DNA of 64,000 bases from Periweissella cryptocerci. Its GTDB lineage: Bacteria > Bacillota > Bacilli > Lactobacillales > Lactobacillaceae. The first letter of the stretch is position 1; each line of letters opens with the position of its first letter. The DNA lies in NCBI RefSeq assembly GCF_004358325.1, contig NZ_CP037940.1:2852001-2916000 (forward strand). Reading direction: 5' to 3'. Below, one piece after another: positions 45,161-55,748 of this stretch. The translations under genes and the position numbers were made by a program. The notes below the pieces were generated by a model. That model saw nothing but the letters and a program-made list of their open reading frames with translations. It was not told the DNA's origin and did no database searches.

Positions 45161-46387
45161 ATGGAAAAAATCGTTTTAGCGTACTCCGGGGGGTTAGATA
45201 CTTCAGTTGCAATACCATGGTTAATCGAAAAAGGTTACGACGTGATTGCCGTAGTGTTAGATGTTGGTCAATCCGGTAAGGACATGGACATGATTCAGCA
45301 GAAGGCGTCCCAAGTTGGTGCGGTACAATCCATTGTGATTGATGCCCAGCAAGAATTTGCGGAGTCGTACGTTGCACCAGTTATTAAAGCAAATGCGATG
45401 TATGAAGGTGAATATCCCCTCGTTTCAGCATTGTCGCGACCTTTGATTATCGAGAAACTGGTTAAAATCGCTCACGAAAATGCCGCCACCGCAATCGCCC
45501 ACGGTTCAACCGGCAAAGGCAATGATCAAGTGCGGTTTGAAGCGGCAATTCATGCGTTAGATGCAACGATGAAAATCGAAGCACCAATTCGTGATTTTCA
45601 CTGGTCGCGGGAGGAAGAAATTGATTATGCGTTGGCCCACAATGTCCCAGTGCCAATTGGGAAAGCGAGCCCATATTCAATTGACGAAAATCTGTGGGGC
45701 CGGGCAAATGAAGCGGGGATTTTGGAGAATCCGTGGAACCAAGCGCCAGCAGATGCATATGCTTTAACTGTCGCTGCTGAGGAAGCACCAGATAATCCAC
45801 TATTTATTGATGTTACATTTAAACAGGGACTACCGGTGGCGCTGAATGACACCAAGATGGAATTAGCAGATTTGATTCATGAATTGAACGAGGTTGCTGG
45901 TGCGCATGGAATCGGGCGGATTGATCATATTGAAAATCGGCTGGTAGGGATTAAATCCCGCGAAATTTATGAAGCGCCCGCTGCAGCCGTGTTAATGACG
46001 GCGCATAAAGACTTGGAAGATTTAACATTAGAACGGGACGTCGCACATTTTAAGCCAATCGTTGAGCAGCAGTTAGCAAACTTAATCTACAATGCGCTGT
46101 GGATTTCACCTTTATTTGACGCATTACTGAGCTTTATTGATGAAACACAAAAAGTCGTTAATGGTGTTGTGAAAATGAAATTATTCAAAGGCCAAGCAAT
46201 TGCGGTTGCACGTAAGTCTGATACAAATTCGTTGTATGATGAGAACCTCGCAACGTATACGAGTGCTGACAGTTTTGATCAGGAAGCCGCCCAAGGATTT
46301 ATCAAAATGTGGACGTTACCAGGAACCGTCTATGAACAAGTTAACCACGTGCATAGTGAAGCAAATTTAAGTAAACTCAAAGATTAA
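45161..46387 (+). CDS. argG: Argininosuccinate synthase
   Basis: This 408-residue protein has the ATP-binding [29 protein letters not shown], and [12 protein letters not shown] motifs. It joins citrulline and aspartate using ATP. GTGAGGATATTGAG precedes the ATG. It forms a two-gene operon with argH, making the last two steps of arginine synthesis. Confidence 0.97.
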   Translation: MEKIVLAYSGGLDTSVAIPWLIEKGYDVIAVVLDVGQSGKDMDMIQQKASQVGAVQSIVIDAQQEFAESYVAPVIKANAMYEGEYPLVSALSRPLIIEKLVKIAHENAATAIAHGSTGKGNDQVRFEAAIHALDATMKIEAPIRDFHWSREEEIDYALAHNVPVPIGKASPYSIDENLWGRANEAGILENPWNQAPADAYALTVAAEEAPDNPLFIDVTFKQGLPVALNDTKMELADLIHELNEVAGAHGIGRIDHIENRLVGIKSREIYEAPAAAVLMTAHKDLEDLTLERDVAHFKPIVEQQLANLIYNALWISPLFDALLSFIDETQKVVNGVVKMKLFKGQAIAVARKSDTNSLYDENLATYTSADSFDQEAAQGFIKMWTLPGTVYEQVNHVHSEANLSKLKD

Positions 46388-46417
46388 TGTATCATACATC
46401 AGCGAAAGGGGAACACG

Positions 46418-47800
46418 ATGTCAGATAAACTATGGGGTGGACGTTTTACCACCAAAGCTGCCGAGTGGGTTGATGAATTTGGTGCATCTATTACTGTGGA
46501 TCAACAGATGGCGGCCGAGGATTTACAAGGTTCACTTGCGCATGTCAAAATGTTAGCAAAACAAGGTATTATTAGTGAAAATGACGGTCAAAAAATCGCC
46601 GCTGGTTTAATAGATTTACAAGCGCAATTAGCAGCCGGAAAGCTGGAATTTACCGTTGCAAATGAAGATATACATCTCAATCTTGAGGCGATGCTCACGG
46701 CAAATATTGGCCCGGTAGCGGGAAAATTACACACCGCCCGATCACGAAATGACCAAGTGGCGACGGATTTTCATTTGTGGCTCAAGCATCGGTTGCCCCA
46801 CGTTTTGGAAGCAGTGAGTGAGTTGCAACTGACAATAGTTAATCTAGCCGATGAGCATGCCGGTACGATTATGGCAGGGTATACGCATATGCAACATGCC
46901 CAGCCAATCACATACGGCCATTATCTATTAGCATACTTTGAGATGTTGCAACGTGATTATGAGCGGTTTGAATTTAATCAAAAGCATACGGATATTTTGC
47001 CATTAGGGGCAGCAGCACTCGCTGGCACAACTTTTCCAATTGATCGTGAATTTGTTGCCGCAGAATTGGGGTTTGAACAGATATATCATAATAGTTTGGA
47101 CGCCGTGGCCGATCGTGATTTTGCGCTAGAATTCTTGAGTAATGCCGCAATTTTGATGATGCATCTGTCACGGATGGCCGAAGAATTAATTCTCTGGTCG
47201 ACGTATGAGTTCAACTATATTGAATTGAGCGATGCCTTTTCTACCGGTTCATCAATCATGCCCCAGAAGAAAAATGCGGACTTTGCAGAATTAATCCGCG
47301 GGAAAACTGGGCGGACATACGGTGCACTAATGGCTTTATTGACCACCATGAAGTCGTTGCCCTTAGCCTACAATAAGGATATGCAAGAAGATAAGGAGCA
47401 AGTTTTCGCCGTAACGGATACTATCTTGGCTTCATTGAAAGTATTTACTGGTATGCTCCAAGGCCTGACAGTGCATAAAGAACGGATGCGAGCCTCGACA
47501 GAACGCGATTTCTCAAATGCAACTGAACTAGCTGATTATCTAGCAAACAAAGGCGTGCCATTTCGTGAAGCGCATGCAATTGTTGGCGAACTAGTATTAA
47601 CTGGCTTACAAACGAATACGACTTTACAAGATATGCCCTTAGCTCAATTACAGCAAGCTTCACCACAAATTGAAGTTGACGTGTACGAAGATTTACAAGC
47701 GGATGTTGCAGTCAATCGACGGACTTCATTAGGCGGGACGGCGGTCGTGAATGTTAAAAATGAAGTCGCACGGGCAAAGCATATTTTGGAGCAACGCTAA
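46418..47800 (+). CDS. argH: Argininosuccinate lyase
   Basis: This 460-residue protein has KLWGGRFT at the start and the family signature [20 protein letters not shown] (residues about 278-297), with the catalytic serine loop. It splits argininosuccinate to arginine and fumarate. It is 30 bases after argG with AAAGGGG upstream. No argininosuccinate feeding genes (carbamoyltransferase) are in the window. Confidence 0.97.
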   Translation: MSDKLWGGRFTTKAAEWVDEFGASITVDQQMAAEDLQGSLAHVKMLAKQGIISENDGQKIAAGLIDLQAQLAAGKLEFTVANEDIHLNLEAMLTANIGPVAGKLHTARSRNDQVATDFHLWLKHRLPHVLEAVSELQLTIVNLADEHAGTIMAGYTHMQHAQPITYGHYLLAYFEMLQRDYERFEFNQKHTDILPLGAAALAGTTFPIDREFVAAELGFEQIYHNSLDAVADRDFALEFLSNAAILMMHLSRMAEELILWSTYEFNYIELSDAFSTGSSIMPQKKNADFAELIRGKTGRTYGALMALLTTMKSLPLAYNKDMQEDKEQVFAVTDTILASLKVFTGMLQGLTVHKERMRASTERDFSNATELADYLANKGVPFREAHAIVGELVLTGLQTNTTLQDMPLAQLQQASPQIEVDVYEDLQADVAVNRRTSLGGTAVVNVKNEVARAKHILEQR

Positions 47801-48008
47801 CGAGCGCATTTATTTGAGCGTAGGAATGTTAAAAATAACCGTGATAATCAAAACGCATTGCAAGTGACTTACTAATTAACGCGATATAGACAAATATCAA
47901 CATTCAACGGCTAGTTCGTGTTACAATCCTTATTGGCACTGATTTGGTGTCATACACTTACGTAGTTGTCCGTCTAATTGAGGCGGGGATGAAAGGATTA
48001 TTATATTA

Positions 48009-48923
48009 ATGAGTAAAGATGGATTTAAGTCAGGTTTCGTAGCGATTGTTGGTCGTCCAAACGTTGGTAAGTCAACTTTGATGAACCATATTGTTGGTGA
48101 AAAAATCGCCATCATGTCAAACAAAGCCCAAACAACGCGGAACAAGATTCAAGGGATCTACACGACGGATGAAGAACAGATTGTCTTCATTGATACACCA
48201 GGGATTCACAAGCCACAAAACAGCTTGGGTGATTTCATGGTTAAGTCAGCACTTTCTGCCTTACACGAAGCTGACGCAATTTGGTTTGTTGTCAATGCGG
48301 ATGAAGAACGCGGGCGTGGGGATGATTTCATCATTGAACGTTTGAAGGATGTTAAGACAACCCCAGTTTACTTAGTGATTAACAAGATTGATTTGGTCCA
48401 CCCAAATGAATTGTTAGACATTATCGCAACTTACCAAGGTATCGAAGGTATGGAATGGGCCGAAGTATTCCCAATTTCTGCTAAAACTGGTGCCAACGTG
48501 CAAGAATTGATTGATAACGTCGCTGGTAAGTTGGAAGCTGGTCCCCAATATTTCCCAGCTGACCAAATTACTGATCACCCAGAACGTTTTGTTATTGGTG
48601 AATTAATTCGTGAAAAGGTGCTCCAATTAACTTCTCAAGAAGTACCACACTCAGTGGCTGTCGTGATTGAAAAGATTGAACGCGAATCTGACGAAAAGAT
48701 TCAAATTCAAGCAACTATCGTGGTTGACCGTCCTGGCCAAAAGAGCATCATTATCGGTAAGCAAGGTGCCGTCATCAAGCAAATCGGTATTCGTGCTCGT
48801 AAAGACATCGAACGTCTACTCGGTGACCGTGTGAACTTGACAACATGGGTTAAAGTCGAAGAACGTTGGCGTGATAAGCCCCAAGCACTGCAAAGCTACG
48901 GTTATTCAGCCGAAGATTATTAA
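48009..48923 (+). CDS. era: GTPase Era
   Basis: This 304-residue protein has [32 protein letters not shown], and a C-terminal KH domain ([16 protein letters not shown]). It binds 16S rRNA in 30S assembly. Its terminator has been separated from it by an ISL3 element (48938-50548). Confidence 0.97.
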   Translation: MSKDGFKSGFVAIVGRPNVGKSTLMNHIVGEKIAIMSNKAQTTRNKIQGIYTTDEEQIVFIDTPGIHKPQNSLGDFMVKSALSALHEADAIWFVVNADEERGRGDDFIIERLKDVKTTPVYLVINKIDLVHPNELLDIIATYQGIEGMEWAEVFPISAKTGANVQELIDNVAGKLEAGPQYFPADQITDHPERFVIGELIREKVLQLTSQEVPHSVAVVIEKIERESDEKIQIQATIVVDRPGQKSIIIGKQGAVIKQIGIRARKDIERLLGDRVNLTTWVKVEERWRDKPQALQSYGYSAEDY

Positions 48924-48929
48924 ACACAG

Positions 48930-48937
48930 CAAAAAGG
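48930..48937. repeat. ISL3 target-site duplication, left copy
   Basis: CAAAAAGG at 48930-48937 is repeated exactly at 50549-50556 on the other side of the element. Eight bases is the usual ISL3 duplication length. Confidence 0.93.
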
Positions 48938-48972
48938 GGCTCTGTGTCAAATTCTGTTGGTAGGACTATTTT

Positions 48973-49008
48973 GGAACTAGAATCTTAATGGATTCTGGTT
49001 CCTTTTTT
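48973..49008 (+). terminator. Terminator inside the IS left end
   Basis: GGAACTAGAATC and GATTCTGGTTCC form a stem followed by TTTTTT on the plus strand. It can stop transcripts coming from era, taking over from the displaced native terminator. Confidence 0.85.
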
Positions 49009-49070
49009 GTTTATTTTGCGAGGATGGAACGGAGTGACATATGAGCCAAATAAATGGAGATTGGGACATC

Positions 49071-50363
49071 TTAAAAAATCTGACGGATTCGCCAGAGTAA
49101 GTGAGCCATATTTTTGTAACCACACGAGTTACGTTTAAGCTGTTTGATTTTGTGGTTCATACCTTCAACGCGTCCATTTGAATAGTTCGAGGTGATGCTG
49201 TTTTGAATTCCCTTATAATTCTTGGCGAAAGTCGAAATTGCGCTGTCCATATCGTTTCCCATAATCGTGTAATGAGTGATGATGTCTTCGAAACCTGATA
49301 AATCTTTGTTATGCATTGCTTTCATAATTTCCTGATATGCAGTCCAAACCTGACCAAATTCAGGATATTCGTCGAAGACGATGCCAATCGCTTGTTCTTG
49401 TGTTAGATATTCATTAATTCCACGCATGTAATAAGGTTTCGTTTTTTCGAGATCCTCATACATCATGTGGAAGATTTTCCATTGACTCTTCATGATTTTA
49501 TAGGCTCGATTATTTTGTTTATCATCAATGCGTTTTTGAATGTTCTTACGAACACTATCCAAGGCGTTACCGATACGCTGAGCGATATGGAAGCCGTCGA
49601 TAATGATTTCTGCGTTCGGAAATAAGAACTTAATGAAACTGGCGTATTGAGCGTTCATATCCATGACAACGTGCTTAACACGCTTCCGATTAGCTAGTGA
49701 AAATCCAAGAAAATATTGTTTGATTGTTTTGGTTAGTCGATTGGGCAGTACTTCAAATTGCTTGATTGAAGTGGCATCACACCAAATAAAGCTAAACTGA
49801 TCATTGGCTGAGCGGAACTCATCCATGGAAATAGCTTCGGGTAATTGTTGTTTAAAATTGTATTGATACTTGTATTGTCCGCCTTCGTATATTGCGTCAT
49901 ATTCGATTCGTTGTACAGAATTAGGTGAGATATGAAGGTGCTTAGCTACAGTTTTTTCTGTCATCATATCTTCGTTTAGATTCTGTTTTACGATTACTTT
50001 CGTGTTTCGTGAAATTTGGCAGTTCTTTTCGAAGTCGGATGACGCTGCTGTAAATGTATTACCACAATTCTTACAGTGAAACGTTTGTTTTACGCAGCGC
50101 TAGCGCACATCCCACAAGCTCGTGCCAGTGAGTCGCATCTCGGTTGAAGTCCACCCCCAGTGCTCGACGCAATCACGAAAACCACAGTCACTGCATCGGC
50201 TAACGGAATAGGTTAAATTAGCGGTATAAATTAAGCATTTATGTCGCTTGTCTCCGCGACCACGATAATCAAAATAGTTCCATTCTCCTGCTTCATTGTC
50301 GGTAAAATGGATGTTTTTATCTTTTAAATTTAACTCACGTAAGATACAATTGTCTTGGGACAT
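49071..50363 (-). pseudogene. ISL3 transposase with in-frame amber codon
   Basis: On the minus strand the frame starts at ATG 50363 (GAGG about 10 bases ahead) and would run 430 codons to 49071, the normal ISL3 length. It is stopped by TAG at 50100-50102 and stays open on the other side in the same frame, so it is one nonsense change and not a frameshift. N-terminal Cys pairs (CSDCGF, CKNCGN) form the zinc region; the DDE core shows WCDATS, IIDGFHIAQRIG and NGRVEGMNHKIKQLKR. A second start near 49967 could give only the catalytic part. Readthrough cannot be excluded. Confidence 0.9.
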
Positions 50364-50548
50364 AATAAATAACCTCGCATACTTTTTGATTTTTGTCGGT
50401 TGGAACGTGGTGATGGACATTTAATATGTCCTTTTTGTTTTGTACATAATTATCTATTCTAGGCTCATCTGTCGCTTTGCTCCACCCTCGCGAAGAACAT
50501 AAAAAACTGCTGACGGATTTCTCCACCAACAGTAAAAAGTATAGAGCC

Positions 50549-50556
50549 CAAAAAGG
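50549..50556. repeat. ISL3 target-site duplication, right copy
   Basis: CAAAAAGG, identical to 48930-48937. Confidence 0.93.
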
Positions 50557-50585
50557 CCAGCGAGATTAATCTCGGTGGCCTTTTG
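50550..50585. terminator. Bidirectional terminator, original era terminator
   Basis: AAAAGGCCAGCGAGAT and ATCTCGGTGGCCTTTT form a long near-perfect stem with A and T tails on both sides. Without the IS it would stand right after era. It now serves the minus-strand small gene that ends next to it. Confidence 0.88.
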
Positions 50586-50756
50586 TTAGTTGTTTTTGCG
50601 ATAAGTTACGGTCAGTTCCCAGATACCGTTATCAAATGTGGTTGCAATTGGTTTGGAACCGAATAATGAATAATCGTTTGAGACAAGCCAATCATCAACT
50701 TTGTTAATTAGGGCAAGCCGATTGTGACCGGCAAAGATTTGTGTTTGCATATGCAT
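50586..50756 (-). CDS. Small protein of unknown function (56 residues)
   Basis: On the minus strand ATG at 50756 opens a 56-codon frame starting MHMQTQIFAGHNRLALINK and ending WELTVTYRKNN, with a weak AGAAAG site ahead. It resembles short Cse60-like proteins in length and pattern, but I cannot be sure. It ends exactly at the bidirectional terminator, convergent with era, which supports it as a real gene. Confidence 0.6.
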   Translation of the reverse strand: MHMQTQIFAGHNRLALINKVDDWLVSNDYSLFGSKPIATTFDNGIWELTVTYRKNN

Positions 50757-50921
50757 CACGCTTTCTATTATTCTTTTTTCGAGATAATAATACTCCTAAA
50801 TTAAACTACTTGCAATAGTTTAAGATCACTGGAAATAGCCACTGTCTGAGCAAAATATGCCTAATTTATTAGCGCTGTGTTAGGTACGTAGAGGAAGTTA
50901 AGAATTTTTTCTTCCTATTAT

Positions 50922-51031
50922 ATGGCCACAGTAATTAAGAATGCCGATGGAACAATCACGTAACTACGGTCATTAATACTATTGCGGACCCAACAACTAT
51001 TTCAAATAAACGCCCAAATTACTGTCGTTAT
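50922..51031 (+). pseudogene. Possible remnant of a small gene
   Basis: ATG at 50922 gives MATVIKNADGTIT and then a stop. The next frame continues sensibly (VTTVINTIADPTTISNK) up to a strong terminator, as if one base had been lost. AGGAAG and CTTCCT before it form a short hairpin. No family is recognised. The gap 50757-51247 otherwise holds no gene. Confidence 0.3.
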
Positions 51032-51052
51032 CAGTAATTTGGGCGTTTTTTG
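51008..51052 (+). terminator. Terminator upstream of the pilus operon
   Basis: AAACGCCCAAATTACTG and CAGTAATTTGGGCGTTT pair over 17 bases, then TTTT. Confidence 0.93.
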
Positions 51053-51247
51053 GACGGCTATTTTTAGTGTTTGCTTGATTTAGTTCATTAATAACTAACA
51101 AATAGATAATTAACGGCAAAATGTGGTTTTTAACGTAGGTGAAGTTGTTTATGATAATTCACAGAATCAGCAAAAAAGCACAAAATTTATTAGTTACAAT
51201 GGAGATATCGAAATTTATGTAAATAATTTAATTGAAAGGAGCCGAAA

Positions 51248-53824
51248 ATGAAAAAAATCTTTGCAATGCTAATACTTGTGATCACGATGGTGGTTTGCTT
51301 TGAACCGGTTATGACGTATTTTCATTCAAATAGTGACTCCAATAAACATGTGAAGGTCGCGGCCGATGATGTTAAAATTTTAGACTTCACAATCCATAAA
51401 ACAGAACAGGATAATGGGGCCGCCAAATATACAATCATTGATCCGGTGATTACCGATGAACTTGAACATATTGGTTCAATCACAATTGAATTTCCCAAGG
51501 AATTGACCCTTGTACCGGCGACACTACCAGCCGGCTGGAAGTCACAGACGCAAGGCGGGAATGTTTATAACTATATTAATACCGCCAATGGGACTGCTAA
51601 TAACCAAGCCGAAGTTAAAAACTTTTTAAGTGCGCTGGCGTTTACGTCCAAACAAACCGTGGGTGGTGACATTAAAATCACGTTGGAAGGTGGCAAGATT
51701 GCGACGTGGGTCGATGGCGAGGGTAACAAGCACTATTACGAATTCGTCGAAGCCCAAGGTAGCGGTAAAGCGGTCACGTGGCTCCAAGCTTATAACTTAG
51801 CTAAGCAAATGGAATACCGCGGCTTGCAAGGTTACCTAGCAACGATTACTTCAACAGAAGAGCATCAATTCATTTTTGATTCAATCGCGACTAATCCCGG
51901 TTGGCTAGGTGGAACACGAATGCGTAAGCTCACAGCCAATGGTCCCCAAAAAATTGTCGATGACCAACAACTTACTGAAGCAAAATCGAACGGAACGGAC
52001 ATCCGTGAGGCATTATATTATGGAAATAAGTTAAGTACTAACTATGGTGTGTTTACTTGGGCGAATACCGATAGTGCGGCCTCCAAAGCGCAAACTACTT
52101 GGTATTGGGCGGATGGTCCTGAAGCTGGTCAAGATTTCCTATCACGACCAACATATCAGTTATATACCGATGACCGCATCGCTGGGACCGAAGCCACGTT
52201 GGCCTATAATAACAAAAACCAAACCCAGCAAATTTTCCGGGGTGCCAATACACTAGGTGACGGTTACAATGCCTGGGCGCGTGATGATAATGAACCAAAT
52301 AACTATCACAAAAACAACGATCGGACTTCGCCAAACGGAAGCCTAGTCAGTATTCCCAATTTCAGTGGTGATACGGGAACCAATACTTCATACGATGGTG
52401 AATATGTGTTGCAGTTTGGTAAGTTAAGTACGGGGAATACTAAGGTACCACGGCCGGCTTGGAATGATCGGCCGCAGTGGAGTTACGATACTACGTATAA
52501 TCAAGGTTACTATGTTGAATTTTCTGAGTACAACAACCAAAAAGCCGAAGAAACCCAAGCGGTTAAAGAAGTGCCGCTGCAACCATACATTCGCTTGAAG
52601 TATCTGGATGTTTTTGGTCAATCATTAGGTAAAGATGATGTCTTGCTATTAAATGATGATGATATCGATATCGAGCTAAATGATGAGTTTAAATTTTTGC
52701 CTGAGCACTTGTATCGAACGGATAACAAAGGTAAAGAAATTAAGTTTACGATTGATAAAATTATTTCTAGTAACCAAAATGATGTCTTAAAAACCGCCAA
52801 TGATAAAATTACGGAGCTGTTTTTAGCCTTTTCTGGTCAGGACCAATACAAGCGGACCGTTGAAATTATTTATAACCCGCCGACTGACTTGGCATATCAA
52901 TATATGTTCAATCCAAAAGGTGGTGAATTTGCCAAAGATAGCTTGAAGTATGTTGGTAACGATAAAGTCGCGCCAGTTATGTATGGGCAGATGCTATCGG
53001 GCGCAACTGATATTACTTTCCCGACAGTGACTAGACCAGGATATGAATTTAAAGGTTGGCACGATACTAAGTCAAAAACCGCTGATAGCATCTATGTTAA
53101 ACCCGCCCAGTATTTATTACTTGGCGACACTTGTTTAGAAGCAATCTGGGAAAAAGTTTACTATACGGTCACATTTGCTTCCGATAATGATAGTACAGTA
53201 AAAATTGGTGATAACCGGAATGCGACACCTAGTTCGGTTGCTACAAGTCAGGTAGAATACGGCACCCTTGCAGAAACTGTGCGGGCTGCCAAGAGTACAC
53301 ATGCTTGGAAAAGTAAAAACGCCACTTATGAAACTGGGTGGTACTACAAAGACGGTGATCGCAATGTACCAGTTGATTTAACGAGTTATCAAGTGACCCA
53401 TGACGTGACATTCTACCCAATCTTCACTGAAAGTGCCATGACGGTGCACATTAATTACGATGCGAATGGTGGTGAATTTGCAGCGAGCGTTGGGGCACCG
53501 GCACCAGTTAAGGGTGTGCGCACTTATGAATATGCGTACAAGGGTAAATTATTAGCTTATGATAAGGCGCAAAACCCAACTAGACCGGGATATACATTTA
53601 CCGGATGGTTTGATAGTGCTGGCAAGCGAATTAATTTTGCGGATGCGAAGTACCAAACATTGATAGCTGACTACACATTCTATGCCGGCTGGGAACCACA
53701 GCTGGTACTGCCATTTACGGGTGAAGCGCCTAATCATAAACGTTTACTGGCCGTGGCAATCGGTAGCAGTATTGCCATGCTAGCAATCATCGGTTTATGG
53801 ATACGTAAACAAAAATCAGTGTAA
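51248..53824 (+). CDS. Cell-wall-anchored pilus adhesin with C-type lectin domain
   Basis: This 858-residue surface protein starts with a signal peptide (AMLILVITMVVCFEPVMTYF). Residues about 155-430 contain a C-type lectin-like domain (LQGYLATITSTEEHQFIFD, then WARDDNEPNNYH and YYVEFSEY). About 555-815 hold InlB/Flg_new-type repeats (FNPKGGEF, RPGYEFKGW, YDANGGEF, RPGYTFTGW). LPFTG at 821-825, a hydrophobic span and a basic tail complete the sortase signal. It is the first of four pilus genes and is the likely tip adhesin. The ligand is unknown. AAAGGAG precedes the ATG. Confidence 0.88.
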   Translation: MKKIFAMLILVITMVVCFEPVMTYFHSNSDSNKHVKVAADDVKILDFTIHKTEQDNGAAKYTIIDPVITDELEHIGSITIEFPKELTLVPATLPAGWKSQTQGGNVYNYINTANGTANNQAEVKNFLSALAFTSKQTVGGDIKITLEGGKIATWVDGEGNKHYYEFVEAQGSGKAVTWLQAYNLAKQMEYRGLQGYLATITSTEEHQFIFDSIATNPGWLGGTRMRKLTANGPQKIVDDQQLTEAKSNGTDIREALYYGNKLSTNYGVFTWANTDSAASKAQTTWYWADGPEAGQDFLSRPTYQLYTDDRIAGTEATLAYNNKNQTQQIFRGANTLGDGYNAWARDDNEPNNYHKNNDRTSPNGSLVSIPNFSGDTGTNTSYDGEYVLQFGKLSTGNTKVPRPAWNDRPQWSYDTTYNQGYYVEFSEYNNQKAEETQAVKEVPLQPYIRLKYLDVFGQSLGKDDVLLLNDDDIDIELNDEFKFLPEHLYRTDNKGKEIKFTIDKIISSNQNDVLKTANDKITELFLAFSGQDQYKRTVEIIYNPPTDLAYQYMFNPKGGEFAKDSLKYVGNDKVAPVMYGQMLSGATDITFPTVTRPGYEFKGWHDTKSKTADSIYVKPAQYLLLGDTCLEAIWEKVYYTVTFASDNDSTVKIGDNRNATPSSVATSQVEYGTLAETVRAAKSTHAWKSKNATYETGWYYKDGDRNVPVDLTSYQVTHDVTFYPIFTESAMTVHINYDANGGEFAASVGAPAPVKGVRTYEYAYKGKLLAYDKAQNPTRPGYTFTGWFDSAGKRINFADAKYQTLIADYTFYAGWEPQLVLPFTGEAPNHKRLLAVAIGSSIAMLAIIGLWIRKQKSV

Positions 53825-53909
53825 GGTGAGTAACGAGTAAATCAAAGTTGATTTAGCCATTTATAGGCATAAGCGGTTACATTTTCAAAAAAATTTGAGG
53901 TGAAGACAA

Positions 53910-55736
53910 ATGGAAAAAACAAAGAAAAAAATAAATAAATTAATGACAATGGTATTTGCCACATTGTTATTCTTGAGTGGCGCGGCGACGTCGTTAATTG
54001 GCATCAGCACGATTCACGCTGATGATACCGGTTCAATTACAATTCATAAGCACGAAGCTGGTGGTATAGGTGAGGCCGGTGATGGGCAAGAACTTGATGC
54101 TGCAGAAGTAGCCCAAATGGGTAATCCAATTGCTGATGTGCCATACTTCGTGTATGAAATTTCAAGTAACTTAACGGCTGAGCAATTAAGCGATTTAAAT
54201 GGTGCATTAGAAGATCCTGCGATTGTCAAAGCTTTGCATGATTTGACAAAAACTAATGAAACACTAACTGTCGATGATTTGAAAATCAATCTTGCAAAAG
54301 TTAGCCCAGCTAACATAGCTGATAGTATGACAGATGAAAATGGTAATTTGACGATTGATGAGTTGGCGTTAGATAAGTACTACATTGTGATTGAGCAAGC
54401 AGCGCGACACGTAAGCTTACCACAATCTGCGCCATTCGTAGTTCGGGTACCAACCAATATTACTAATGATGGGCAAACACAAGAAATTAAAGATATTCAC
54501 GTGTACCCCAAGGGGCTCGTACTTTCATTTGCGCCCCAAAAGCGGGTTGGTGAAATGCAAATGGTTAGCGAGGCTGGTGGTGGTCTATACGAACTTTTTG
54601 GTGCAACTGAAGGTGGTATCGGGGTCGGTGGCTCAAATTTTTATACAATGAGTTTGCAAATAAGCCCAGGTTATGTTGATGCAAATATTCCCAATGCCAA
54701 GATTGAAATTTCCGACATTTTCCCCGAGGCATTACAATTAAAAAATCCGGCAACGGACTTAGATAAGTTAGTTGCAGTTTACGGCAATCCGCACATGTTT
54801 GGGGATATGTCACAAAAAATTGATGCCGATGAAATTGCCAAGTATTTTGAATTTTCATATGTTAAAAACGGCGATGGTCGGAATGAATTAAAGGTAACTA
54901 TTCAAAATATTTCAGGGGATCCGGGTGATCAAGCGGAGCTTAACGAATTTTTAGATACTTATAATCGTCTGTATTTCAGTTTTGAAGTTGAGAATACTAG
55001 TACGGATGGCTACCAAACATTCCCCAATGATATTGAAGTTAACTACTGGCGTGATGCAAGTATACCAGACGATGTGACGATTAATGAAAAAACGGTTGAA
55101 GAAGCCACAATGCATACTGGTGGGTTTAAATACACTAAGATGACGGATGATTCTGACCAATTACCTGGTGCAACTTTCCGGGTTGGGGTTAAAGTGAATG
55201 GCGATATTCAATATGTCAAAGTAATCAAAAATGATGAAGGTACGATTACGAAAGTTCTTTTACCTGGTGATGATGGGTATGATGACGCTACTGAATATTA
55301 TGAAGCAGTGTCTTCAGCTGATGAAGATAAGCGTGGGGTAGTTGAATTTAACAGCTTGCCTGTTTATGAAAAATACAAATACGTTGCGCCAAGCGGTTCA
55401 GACGTTGATACGACCCCAGACGAAGATGACCCAGATGGCGATATCGAGAGTGCCCAGAATGAAAATCTGACACCTACTAAAATGAAATACTTTGTTGTGG
55501 AAATGTCAGCACCGGCTGGTTATGAAAAATTGACGGAACCACGTGCGGTACAACCAGATGAACTTTCATCAACTGAAAAAACTGATGAATATTCAACCAT
55601 TGTTAACGTTAAAAAGTTCACCCTTCCATTCACTGGGATTGCTGGATGGTGGCTTTTCCTCCTTGGTTTTGTCGTGGTTGGGATGGCAGGATTCTTGCTA
55701 ATTCGTAATCAACGCAAAGCTAAGGCCCGTGTTTAG
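53910..55736 (+). CDS. Major pilin, LPxTG-anchored
   Basis: This 608-residue protein has a signal peptide and then SITIHKHEAGG. IKDIHVYPKG holds the pilin motif Lys201 used for inter-subunit linkage. The E-box-like YFVVEMSAPAGYE (about 527-539) supports internal isopeptide bonds. LPFTG at 572-576 is followed by a membrane span and basic tail. It is immediately followed by a class C sortase, so it is the probable shaft pilin. Confidence 0.92.
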   Translation: MEKTKKKINKLMTMVFATLLFLSGAATSLIGISTIHADDTGSITIHKHEAGGIGEAGDGQELDAAEVAQMGNPIADVPYFVYEISSNLTAEQLSDLNGALEDPAIVKALHDLTKTNETLTVDDLKINLAKVSPANIADSMTDENGNLTIDELALDKYYIVIEQAARHVSLPQSAPFVVRVPTNITNDGQTQEIKDIHVYPKGLVLSFAPQKRVGEMQMVSEAGGGLYELFGATEGGIGVGGSNFYTMSLQISPGYVDANIPNAKIEISDIFPEALQLKNPATDLDKLVAVYGNPHMFGDMSQKIDADEIAKYFEFSYVKNGDGRNELKVTIQNISGDPGDQAELNEFLDTYNRLYFSFEVENTSTDGYQTFPNDIEVNYWRDASIPDDVTINEKTVEEATMHTGGFKYTKMTDDSDQLPGATFRVGVKVNGDIQYVKVIKNDEGTITKVLLPGDDGYDDATEYYEAVSSADEDKRGVVEFNSLPVYEKYKYVAPSGSDVDTTPDEDDPDGDIESAQNENLTPTKMKYFVVEMSAPAGYEKLTEPRAVQPDELSSTEKTDEYSTIVNVKKFTLPFTGIAGWWLFLLGFVVVGMAGFLLIRNQRKAKARV

Positions 55737-55748
55737 TTAACAAAAATC

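Larger units (their letters stand above)
48938..50548 (-). mobile_element. ISL3-family insertion sequence (1,611 bp)
   Basis: The ends begin GGCTCT on both sides as inverted repeats, with a second matching block CTGTTGGT at the same spacing, and an 8-bp target duplication flanks it. The transposase runs on the minus strand with DDE residues in the ISL3 pattern. The element appears structurally complete, but the transposase has one stop codon. It inserted at the base of the era terminator. Confidence 0.95.
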
